A program made the translations under genes and the position numbers. A stretch of 13,721 nucleotides of DNA from Bacteroidota bacterium (GTDB lineage: Bacteria; Bacteroidota; Bacteroidia; Bacteroidales; Prolixibacteraceae). The stretch lies in the NCBI GenBank assembly GCA_023412195.1, contig JAEYNZ010000138.1, forward strand, positions 1-13,721, read 5' to 3'. This document shows, in pieces, positions 1-5,858 of this stretch. The notes below the pieces were generated by a model. It had not been told where the DNA came from, did not search any database, and saw nothing but the letters and a program-made list of their open reading frames with translations. How positions within the stretch are numbered: the first letter of the stretch is position 1; each line of letters starts with the position of its first letter.

Positions 1-118
1 TGATGTTGTTTTGTTTTAGTCAGGACGAATTTTTATTAAGCCATTCTTAGGTTTTTATGTAAAGATAATTCTTTTGTTCTTTATCTCCCCTGATGGCTTT
101 ACAATCAAATGAAATACT

Positions 119-682
119 TCATAAATAACTCGCTTCTGATGCCTGAATATTTATCCATTCTGACTTGTAAATCCGGTATATATTTACCGGCATTTCTTTA
201 TATATTGTCTGCCTGGTTTTGATCATGCCATTCTTCATGGCAACTTTTTCTGATTGAATATTGTCGATATGAATGATGGAGATGATTGAAGTACTGAAGG
301 ATTGCATAAAAGCAAAATCCCTGCACTTTTTAGCTGCTTCAGTTGCGTAGCCTAAATTTCTGTATGCAGGTAAAATTGAATAACCAATCTCCATTTCCTG
401 AATATTATCTACTTCCTGTATCAAGAGTCCACATTGGCCTATAAATAGATTAGATTTCTTATCAATCAAAACATTCATACCTCCTAAATCCTTAGAATAC
501 CTGTGTTCACATATACTGAACCACTTTTCACATTGTTCCTCCGCAGAAGGAATATTTGCCATTCCCAAAAAACCTCCTGTCCTGTTATCCTTAAACAAAT
601 CCATCCAGATCATAAAATCATCCCGCGTCAATTTCCTGAACTTTAATCTCGCTGTTTCTTGTCCGTCCAAAAGGTATTTCAT
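119..682 (-). CDS. GNAT family N-acetyltransferase (RimJ/RimL-like)
   Basis: A 187-residue GNAT-fold acetyltransferase, expected to move an acetyl group from acetyl-CoA to an amine in the cytoplasm; the substrate is unknown. The N-terminus (ETARLKFRKLTRDDF, residues 9-23) has the look of the Acetyltransf_3/RimJ-RimL group. Residues 98-116 (EIGYSILPAYRNLGYATEA) contain the acetyl-CoA pyrophosphate-binding loop R-N-L-G-Y-A at 108-113, and the later 'HIDNIQSEKVAMKNGM' (139-153) matches the usual N-x-x-S-x-x-x-x-x-K-x-G stretch of these enzymes. The frame stays open upstream to a GTG at 760, but the ATG at 682 puts the conserved domain start in the normal place, so I chose it. A good promoter lies at 783-815, giving a leader of roughly 95 bases. 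No partner gene is evident. The family call is firm; the substrate is not known. Confidence 0.85.
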   Translation of the reverse strand: MKYLLDGQETARLKFRKLTRDDFMIWMDLFKDNRTGGFLGMANIPSAEEQCEKWFSICEHRYSKDLGGMNVLIDKKSNLFIGQCGLLIQEVDNIQEMEIGYSILPAYRNLGYATEAAKKCRDFAFMQSFSTSIISIIHIDNIQSEKVAMKNGMIKTRQTIYKEMPVNIYRIYKSEWINIQASEASYL

Positions 683-782
683 GTTATCAAAATTTGATAT
701 AATCAAACTAATTTTTATTCCTATAAGGCAATGTATTTCTTTCCTTACAAAAAAAGGCACAGATTATGACCTAAGAAGATAA

Positions 783-815
783 CAAATATACAACATTGAA
801 TAAAAAGTAATCAAA
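783..815 (-). promoter_or_regulatory. Bacteroidota-type promoter for the GNAT gene
   Basis: On the minus strand a TTTG (812-815) is followed after 21 bases by TATATTTG (783-790). This matches the Bacteroides consensus -33 TTTG and -7 TAnnTTTG with normal spacing. Transcription would start near 777 and run into the acetyltransferase gene. Confidence 0.55.
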
Positions 816-825
816 CATCATAGGG

Positions 826-884
826 GGGAGCATTTCTGAAGATGAGACTCTTCATATCTCCCAATAGGGCTCATTAGAAATGCT
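826..884. repeat. nested inverted repeat with competing pairings
   Basis: A 9-base perfect inverted repeat (AGCATTTCT at 829-837, AGAAATGCT at 876-884) encloses a second stem (ATGAG 842-846 with CTCAT 870-874) and a small apical stem (CCC 860-862 with GGG 867-869). Two alternative pairings compete: GGGAG 826-830 with CTCCC 858-862, and GAAGA 838-842 with TCTTC 849-853. It sits between the GNAT promoter and the small gene at 1004. There is no U-tract next to the outer stem, so it is not a plain terminator. Confidence 0.5.
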
Positions 885-1003
885 ACTAAAAAATGGGTAG
901 GTTAGTAAAAGCTAAAAAAAATCTTTATCACGGAAGAACTTTTATGTTCCACTACTGTTAAACCCTGCTAAAGAAATTAGAAATCTAAACATACCATACG
1001 CTG

Positions 1004-1219
1004 ATGAATCAGTACATTTTGTTTTATGGCAATCTTTACCAGTGCCCTGCCGGATCAAGACGTAAATCTTGTCCGATGTACCCTTTTGAACACCTTTCCT
1101 TCGAGGAGAAATACAAATGGTTCAGTAACCTGCCTGAACATGAAAAAAATGCACTGATGAATCATCATGAAACTTGTATCAGACAAATAAAGTCAGAGAC
1201 GAAAACTAAAGAAACTTAA
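1004..1219 (+). CDS. small hypothetical protein with Cys/His residues
   Basis: A 71-residue soluble protein that I do not assign to a named family. It has no signal peptide or membrane segment. Visible features are 'LYQCPAGSRRKSCPMYPFEHLSFEEKYKW' in the first half, with Cys14 and Cys23, and 'NHHETC' near the end, with His54, His55 and Cys58. Two cysteines followed by a His/Cys cluster could bind a metal such as zinc; that is inference only. The lysine-rich tail looks disordered. The organised Cys/Pro/aromatic pattern and its non-random composition argue for a real gene. Its stop codon overlaps that of the convergent metallo-hydrolase: the bases TTAA at 1216-1219 supply a TAA to each strand. 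I found no promoter box or strong ribosome binding site. Confidence 0.6.
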   Translation: MNQYILFYGNLYQCPAGSRRKSCPMYPFEHLSFEEKYKWFSNLPEHEKNALMNHHETCIRQIKSETKTKET

Positions 1220-2016
1220 ATCTTTTCCACATGACCAGTGAAGTTGTAGAAAACGCGACCTACTGATTCTTTTTCAATACCAGAAAAGTTCTCAACTCCT
1301 GTACAATGGCAAATACCAATATTTCTAGGCTTCAGTTCACTAAAATAATCTATTACGGCCCGGTATTGTTCCTGAGGTGCATTCTTCAGATGAAAACCCC
1401 CTGTGATCAGATGCACCGGAAAATTGAATAATCGTCGTGCCTCCTCCACTATATTACTGATCCCCCTGTGGGAACAGCTGCTTAAAACTGATAACCTGTT
1501 TTCATTTACAATGGCCAGAAACAATTCATCATCAAATTGATCTGTTTCCATTCCTGCTCCTTTGTCAGTGTAAAAATATTTAAAACTGGTGTCCTCTTCA
1601 TAACTTACAGGAATATCCGGAACAATGAAAATTCCTTCGTCAATTTCTGTCACCTGATCTACCCAAACAATACGGCCGGTAAATTCTGCAGGTATATTTT
1701 CTGTTCCAATAAAGTTGTTGTTGTTATTGTATTTCTTCTGAAACACTTCCTTCTTCATATATAACCGGGCGTTGCTGTTTTCATTAAGAAAAGCAACCAA
1801 TCCACCAGTATGATCATAATGGCCATGACTGATAACAACAGCATCCACATTTTTTATATCGATGCCAAGTTGTCTGGCATTTTCCATAAAGGCAGAACTT
1901 TGTCCGGTATCAAAAAGAATCCTCCGTCTCCCAGAATCGATATAAAATGACAGTCCATGCTCAGCAATGAGTCCCGGCTGGTAAACCAGGTTTTCTATGA
2001 GAGTTGTGATTTTCAT
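1216..2016 (-). CDS. MBL-fold metallo-hydrolase, COG1237 type
   Basis: A 266-residue cytoplasmic metallo-beta-lactamase-fold hydrolase. Metal-binding signatures are present: DTG at 36-38, HGHYDH at 64-69 (His64, His66, Asp68, His69), SCSHRG at 180-185 (His183), GGFHL at 206-210 and CHCTG at 236-240 (His237). The N-terminal 'ENLVYQPGLIAEHGLSFYI', the 'CSHRG' and the closing 'CHCTG' are typical of COG1237, whose archaeal relatives are linked to methanopterin precursor synthesis; in bacteria the substrate is generally unknown. I chose the ATG at 2016, which gives the expected N-terminus, over a longer frame starting at 2052. Five consecutive Asn residues (97-101) come from a triplet repeat on the DNA, probably a surface loop. 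It stands alone and converges on the small gene at 1004. Confidence 0.85.
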   Translation of the reverse strand: MKITTLIENLVYQPGLIAEHGLSFYIDSGRRRILFDTGQSSAFMENARQLGIDIKNVDAVVISHGHYDHTGGLVAFLNENSNARLYMKKEVFQKKYNNNNNFIGTENIPAEFTGRIVWVDQVTEIDEGIFIVPDIPVSYEEDTSFKYFYTDKGAGMETDQFDDELFLAIVNENRLSVLSSCSHRGISNIVEEARRLFNFPVHLITGGFHLKNAPQEQYRAVIDYFSELKPRNIGICHCTGVENFSGIEKESVGRVFYNFTGHVEKI

Positions 2017-2027
2017 ATATGTTTTAA

Positions 2028-2035
2028 CAAAAGTA
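2028..2035 (-). promoter_or_regulatory. possible -7 box for the MBL-fold gene
   Basis: TACTTTTG on the minus strand fits TAnnTTTG, but no -33 box lies at normal spacing (the nearest CAA on the plus strand, 2050-2052, is only 14 bases away). It would give an almost leaderless message from the ATG at 2016. Weak. Confidence 0.3.
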
Positions 2036-2100
2036 ACATATATAATCTGCAAAAGAATAAACTGAGAAATGGAAAAAGTGTGAAAGTGGATTATTCAATC

Positions 2101-2230
2101 AGCTTCAAGCAATAAGCTTCAAGCTGCAAGTGTAGTCCTGTTATTCTGTTTTTGGTGGTTCTGAACGCAGCTTCTAGCAATAAGCTTCAAGCTGCAAGTT
2201 TAGCTTTTCGGTTCTTAGTGGTTCTGAAAG
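2101..2230. repeat. left repeat array, two ~68-base units
   Basis: Two copies start at 2101 and 2169. Each begins AGCTTC(A/T)AGCAATAAGC, continues with TTCAAGCTGCAAGT, and ends near TGGTTCTGAA; the middle of the unit is more diverged and the second copy is slightly shorter. AGCTTCAAGCT is itself a palindrome-like 5+1+5 block. The reverse complement of this core resembles the core of the array at 2278-2482. Confidence 0.8.
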
Positions 2231-2277
2231 GAAGTTACTGCCAGCAGATTTTTCAATTTAATTTAATTTAATAAACC

Positions 2278-2482
2278 AGCTAGAGGCTAGTAGCCTGAAG
2301 CTCTATTGCTATTGACACTTGCAGGTAGAGGCTAGTAGCCTGAAGCTCTGCTGCCAGGAACACTTGCAGCTAGAGGGTGGTAGCTTGAAGCTCTAATGCT
2401 ATTGACACTTGCAGCTAGAGGCTGGTAGCTTGAAGCTCTGCTGCCAGGAAGACTTGCAGCTGGTGGCTGGTAGCTTGAAGCT
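2278..2482. repeat. right repeat array, four and a half 45-base units
   Basis: Units begin at 2278, 2323, 2368 and 2413, with a partial fifth at 2458-2482. Each starts AG(C/G)TAGAG or a variant and runs through GGTAGCTTGAAGCT-like sequence to ACTTGC. Units 1 and 3 share a middle ending GCTATTGACAC while units 2 and 4 share CTGCTGCCAGGAA, so the higher-order period is 90 bases. Units 1 and 2 contain the perfect small hairpin AGGCT-agt-AGCCT. The array stops 7 bases short of the DUF4249 stop codon (minus strand). Confidence 0.85.
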
Positions 2483-2489
2483 TCCCGAG

Positions 2490-3359
2490 TCACTGGAATT
2501 CCAACACCACAAAATCATCATCTTTCACTGCCACTGCTGATTTTGATGAAATGAATGCCACCTTTGAACTGTGCGACCAGGCAGAGAAATATCCCAACGC
2601 CCCTTTTGTAAAATTTGAAACAGGATTTGCAGGCGACGGTGAACCAGGGTTTAATCTTGCCATTTCCCGTAGCGTATTAAAATACTCCCATGCATCCTTG
2701 CAGATTGAAAGCAGCTCAACCCTTGCAGTATCGCCTGTAGCAAATATTTGTCCGCGCAAACGCACATGAACAGACTTACCATCTAGTGCACCATCATCAA
2801 ATACAATTAAATCATTGGCAGAGTTAAAAAGCTCTCCGTTTTTATATACTTTAACCCGGTAGTAGTTTTTCAGACCCGCCGGGTCCGTAAAAAAAAGCTG
2901 CATTCGATATCCGCCGTCAAAAAAACGGGCTTCCTTATAATATTCTCCACTCAGCGAATCAATTTTAACTGATGGATTCATAACAGAAACTGCTGAATAT
3001 TCATTCCCATCAATCTCTGCAATCAATTTATAGGCTGCGCCTGCCTTTAACGGAACCCTGTCGAGCCTGTAATTGCCTTCTCCTTCATCTTTAACCTCCA
3101 AACGATCGCCTGCTGCTGTTTCCAGAAATACGGCAGCACCTTCTACTGCTTGTGATTGGGCAGAATCAAAATAACTTCCGGTAGTGGAAACTTTAACCTT
3201 TAGTGATGAATGTTTCCATGAAAGATTTCCTTCAATCACAGAAACAGGTTCCGATATATTTAAATCAATATCAACTACCTTTTCACATCCATGCAATATT
3301 AAACCACATGCCAGAAGTGGAATTACAATTAATAGGTGACTTATAAATCTACGATTCAT
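2490..3359 (-). CDS. DUF4249 family outer-membrane lipoprotein
   Basis: A 289-residue predicted lipoprotein. The N-terminus 'MNRRFISHLLIVIPLLACGLILHGC' has a hydrophobic signal with a lipobox ending at Cys25, so the mature protein should be lipid-anchored in the envelope. After it comes 'EKVVDIDLNISEPVSVIEGNLSW', characteristic of DUF4249, followed by an Ig-like beta-rich region ('GAAVFLETAAGDRLEV...GNYRLDRVPLKAGAAYKLIAEIDG', about 73-115) and a second domain that contains 'YRVKVYKNGELF'. The C-terminal 'GALGYFSAWSHSS' is also typical. It starts 48 bases downstream of the TonB-dependent receptor on the same strand, the usual partnership for this family, and is probably co-transcribed. By analogy with SusD it may help bind or gate the receptor's ligand, but the function of DUF4249 is not established. 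Confidence 0.85.
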   Translation of the reverse strand: MNRRFISHLLIVIPLLACGLILHGCEKVVDIDLNISEPVSVIEGNLSWKHSSLKVKVSTTGSYFDSAQSQAVEGAAVFLETAAGDRLEVKDEGEGNYRLDRVPLKAGAAYKLIAEIDGNEYSAVSVMNPSVKIDSLSGEYYKEARFFDGGYRMQLFFTDPAGLKNYYRVKVYKNGELFNSANDLIVFDDGALDGKSVHVRLRGQIFATGDTARVELLSICKDAWEYFNTLREMARLNPGSPSPANPVSNFTKGALGYFSAWSHSSKVAFISSKSAVAVKDDDFVVLEFQ

Positions 3360-3407
3360 TCAGCATTGTATTTCTGTTCAAAATTATCAAATTTTATGTA
3401 TCTGCTT

Positions 3408-5735
3408 TTAAAATTTAAACTTGTAACTAACAGATGGTATGGCTTTAAAAAGCGATACCTGCACAGCTTCTGTTTCAAAAGGATTATCCTCCTTCGCCCT
3501 GAAATCGATAAAATAAGCATTTTCGCGTGCATATGCATTATACACTGAAAAATTCCAGCTCGACTCAAACTTTTCAGTTTTCTTACGCATCCACACAAGC
3601 CCGATATCCATCCTGTGATAATCAGGCATTCTATAACCATTCCTATCTGTATAATAAGCTATAATTTTGCCATCCACCTCATAACGACCACTGGGAAAAG
3701 TAACTGCATCACCAGTATAATATATCCAGGTGGCTGACAGTTTTAGTTTCCTGCCCAAATCATACATGGCAACAACTGATACATCATGTGTCCGGTCGTG
3801 CCGTGCCGGGAAAGCCCTGCCATTGTTAATCGCACTGAACTGCCTCATTGTTTTCGACCAGGTATAACCAACCCAGCCATTCAACCGGCCCAAGTTTTTT
3901 CTCAGTAAAAATTCTGCTCCGTAAGCCCATCCTTTTCCAAAAACAAGTTCCGACTCTACCGTTGAATTAAAAAATAAGTCGGCACCGTTCTTATACTCTA
4001 TCTGGTTTTTCAGGTCCTTGTAATACAATTCGAATGATGTTTCATAGTTATTATTTTTCAGATTCCTGAAGTAACCGACAGAAAACTGATCAGCAATCTG
4101 AGGTTTTACATTGTTGCTGCTCGGCAACCATAAATCTGTAGGTGTAGTTGTAGTGGTATTTGTAATCAGGTGCAAAAACTGGTATAACCTGTTAAATGAA
4201 GCCTTTACTGAATTTTTTTCATTAAGGGAATAATTCACTGCCAATCGCGGCTCCGGCCCTCCCTGTGTATAAAAAAATTTTCCTCTTTCAGCATAAATGG
4301 TTTTAACCATTTCACCATCCTCATTAAATTCATAAAATTCACCGGGACCCAAATTGCTGAACAAAGTATAGCGAAGGCCGTAATATAAACTTAATGCAGG
4401 CGTCAGTCGCTGTTGGTTTGAAATATATGCCGCCCATTCAAGTCCTTTTCTCCTTGAAATATTCTGCTGCGTTATAAAGCTTCCTAACCCTCCGCTTAAA
4501 TTGGCCTCACCAGGCAAAATATCATGACTGATGACATTAAAGCCGAACTTCAGAGTATTGTTTGCATTGGCAAAAAATGAAAAATCCTGCTTCAGGTTCA
4601 GATCTCTGATCTCAGAGCGGATAACGGCATCAATCGTACGCATGACAGAAATTTCGTATGAGTAATTGCTATAGATCAGCGATGTATTGGAGAAGAGTCT
4701 GTCGCTGAAAATATGGTTCCAACGAAGCGTACCTGTAATGCTGCCCCAGTCAAAGCCGAATTCATCCTTGTATCCAAAATCATCGCGTCCCAGGTAGCCT
4801 GACAAAAAAATCCTGTTTCTGCTATTGATCCTGTAATTTGTTTTCAGGTTCAGATCATAAAAATACAAATAGGTATTTCTGATGTCTTTATCTGAGGAGA
4901 AATTGAGAAACAGGTCAGCATAAGTCCGGCGGCCACTGAGCATAAAAGAACTTTTATCCTGAGCTATGGGCCCTTCAACCGTAATATTGGAAGATATAAG
5001 ACCAAGGTTTCCTGCCACGGCCAGGTTCTTTAAATTGCCTTCTTTCATCTGGATATCGAGAACTGAGGAAGCCCGTCCACCATATTCAGCAGGAATAAAT
5101 CCTTTCATCAGGGTGGTATTTCTCAATGCTTCGGAGTTGAACACGGAAAAGAAACCCAACAAGTGCGACGGACTGTAAACAGGTGCTTCATCCAGCAGGA
5201 TCAGATTTTGATCAATGCCCCCTCCCCTTACATAAAATCCTGAATTTCCCTCTCCTGCAGGTTTTACTCCCGGAGTGAGTTGTATGGTCTTCAGAATATC
5301 GGGTTCTCCAAAAATAACAGGTACCGATTCAACCTGTTTTGGTGCCATCTGAACAGAACCCATGTCGAGAGAGCTTACATTTCTGTCGGCTCGTTCACCA
5401 GTAACAATTACGCTCCCTAATGTAATAGACAATTCTTTAAGCGGTACATCAAGGTTCCGGCTCTGATCAAGTAAAATGTTATGAACAACAGGTTCGTATC
5501 CAATATATGTATACCTGATTTTATACTCCCCTTCAGGAAGAGTCAGTGAATAAAACCCATAACTGTTTGAAATGGCTCCAGTGTTGGGGAGGTTTTCTAC
5601 CACAACTGCTGCTCCCGGCAAATCTTCACCTGTTGCAGCATCCGAAATATTCCCGCTTAGAACAAATGATGTTTGTGCTGTTAATTGTGAAAGTATGGAA
5701 AACAACAACAAAAATATAAAAAATCTTCCCCGCAT
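3408..5735 (-). CDS. TonB-dependent receptor with carboxypeptidase-regulatory-like domain
   Basis: A 775-residue outer-membrane active transporter or sensor driven by TonB-ExbBD. Residues 1-20 form a signal peptide (cleavage after LTA). Residues about 24-105 are a CarboxypepD_reg-like domain (GNISDAATGEDLPGAAVVVE, then YGFYSLTLPEGEYKIRYTYIGY). 'SVIVTGERADR' (108-118) precedes the plug, about 125-232, which has 'LTPGVKPAGEGNSGFYVRGG', 'LLDEAPVYSPSHLLGFFSVFN' and 'GFIPAEYGGRASSVLDIQMK'. The rest is the beta-barrel, ending in the expected aromatic residue (SYKFKF). It is shorter than SusC proteins (about 1000 residues), and the partner is DUF4249 instead of SusD. A longer frame begins with a TTG at 5765; I prefer the ATG at 5735 because it gives a clean signal peptide. 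The ligand is unknown. Confidence 0.92.
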   Translation of the reverse strand: MRGRFFIFLLLFSILSQLTAQTSFVLSGNISDAATGEDLPGAAVVVENLPNTGAISNSYGFYSLTLPEGEYKIRYTYIGYEPVVHNILLDQSRNLDVPLKELSITLGSVIVTGERADRNVSSLDMGSVQMAPKQVESVPVIFGEPDILKTIQLTPGVKPAGEGNSGFYVRGGGIDQNLILLDEAPVYSPSHLLGFFSVFNSEALRNTTLMKGFIPAEYGGRASSVLDIQMKEGNLKNLAVAGNLGLISSNITVEGPIAQDKSSFMLSGRRTYADLFLNFSSDKDIRNTYLYFYDLNLKTNYRINSRNRIFLSGYLGRDDFGYKDEFGFDWGSITGTLRWNHIFSDRLFSNTSLIYSNYSYEISVMRTIDAVIRSEIRDLNLKQDFSFFANANNTLKFGFNVISHDILPGEANLSGGLGSFITQQNISRRKGLEWAAYISNQQRLTPALSLYYGLRYTLFSNLGPGEFYEFNEDGEMVKTIYAERGKFFYTQGGPEPRLAVNYSLNEKNSVKASFNRLYQFLHLITNTTTTTPTDLWLPSSNNVKPQIADQFSVGYFRNLKNNNYETSFELYYKDLKNQIEYKNGADLFFNSTVESELVFGKGWAYGAEFLLRKNLGRLNGWVGYTWSKTMRQFSAINNGRAFPARHDRTHDVSVVAMYDLGRKLKLSATWIYYTGDAVTFPSGRYEVDGKIIAYYTDRNGYRMPDYHRMDIGLVWMRKKTEKFESSWNFSVYNAYARENAYFIDFRAKEDNPFETEAVQVSLFKAIPSVSYKFKF

Positions 5736-5753
5736 GCCTTTGTATTCGAGGTT

Positions 5754-5761
5754 CAAAAATA
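5754..5761 (-). promoter_or_regulatory. possible -7 box for the receptor/DUF4249 operon
   Basis: TATTTTTG on the minus strand fits TAnnTTTG and would start transcription near 5748, just upstream of the ATG at 5735 and downstream of the alternative TTG at 5765. No -33 box is visible at normal spacing, so this is tentative. Confidence 0.3.
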
Positions 5762-5770
5762 ACAAAAACC

Positions 5771-5800
5771 TTGATCGTTTCTAAAATATTGCTATTTTTG
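5771..5800 (+). promoter_or_regulatory. Bacteroidota-type promoter for the EF-G2-like gene
   Basis: TTG at 5771-5773 and TATTTTTG at 5793-5800 are separated by 19 bases, matching the -33/-7 consensus (TTG, N19, TAnnTTTG). Transcription would start near 5806, giving a leader of about 50 bases. The leader contains a purine-rich GGGAG (5830-5834) and a two-codon ATG-AAT-TAA frame at 5838-5846. Confidence 0.65.
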
Positions 5801-5858
5801 GTGACCTTTTTTCCGGGAACTTGGAGTAAGGGAGAATATGAATTAAATACGATATAAA

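Larger units (their letters stand above)
683..1003. other. intergenic region between divergent GNAT and small-protein genes
   Basis: AT-rich stretch of 321 bases. It holds the GNAT promoter (783-815) and the nested inverted repeat (826-884). The remainder up to 1003 has no consensus TAnnTTTG box that I can find for the plus-strand gene at 1004, and no open frame of note. Confidence 0.6.
2017..2489. other. long intergenic region filled by repeat arrays
   Basis: This 473-base stretch separates two minus-strand genes, DUF4249 (stop 2490) and the MBL-fold hydrolase (start 2016). It contains the two repeat arrays listed separately and, between them, an AT-rich segment (2249-2277) with three AATTT units. 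I see no coding frame and no convincing intrinsic terminator with a U-tract. Confidence 0.7.

Noticed and set aside
1711..1730. Triplet repeat inside the MBL-fold gene encoding five Asn
   Set aside because: Slippage in a triplet repeat keeps the frame, so it would not switch the gene; five units is short and probably a tolerant surface loop.
3336..3640. Open frames overlapping the 3' end of the receptor gene on both strands
   Set aside because: They are alternative-frame shadows of the receptor and DUF4249 genes with no domain pattern or initiation signals.
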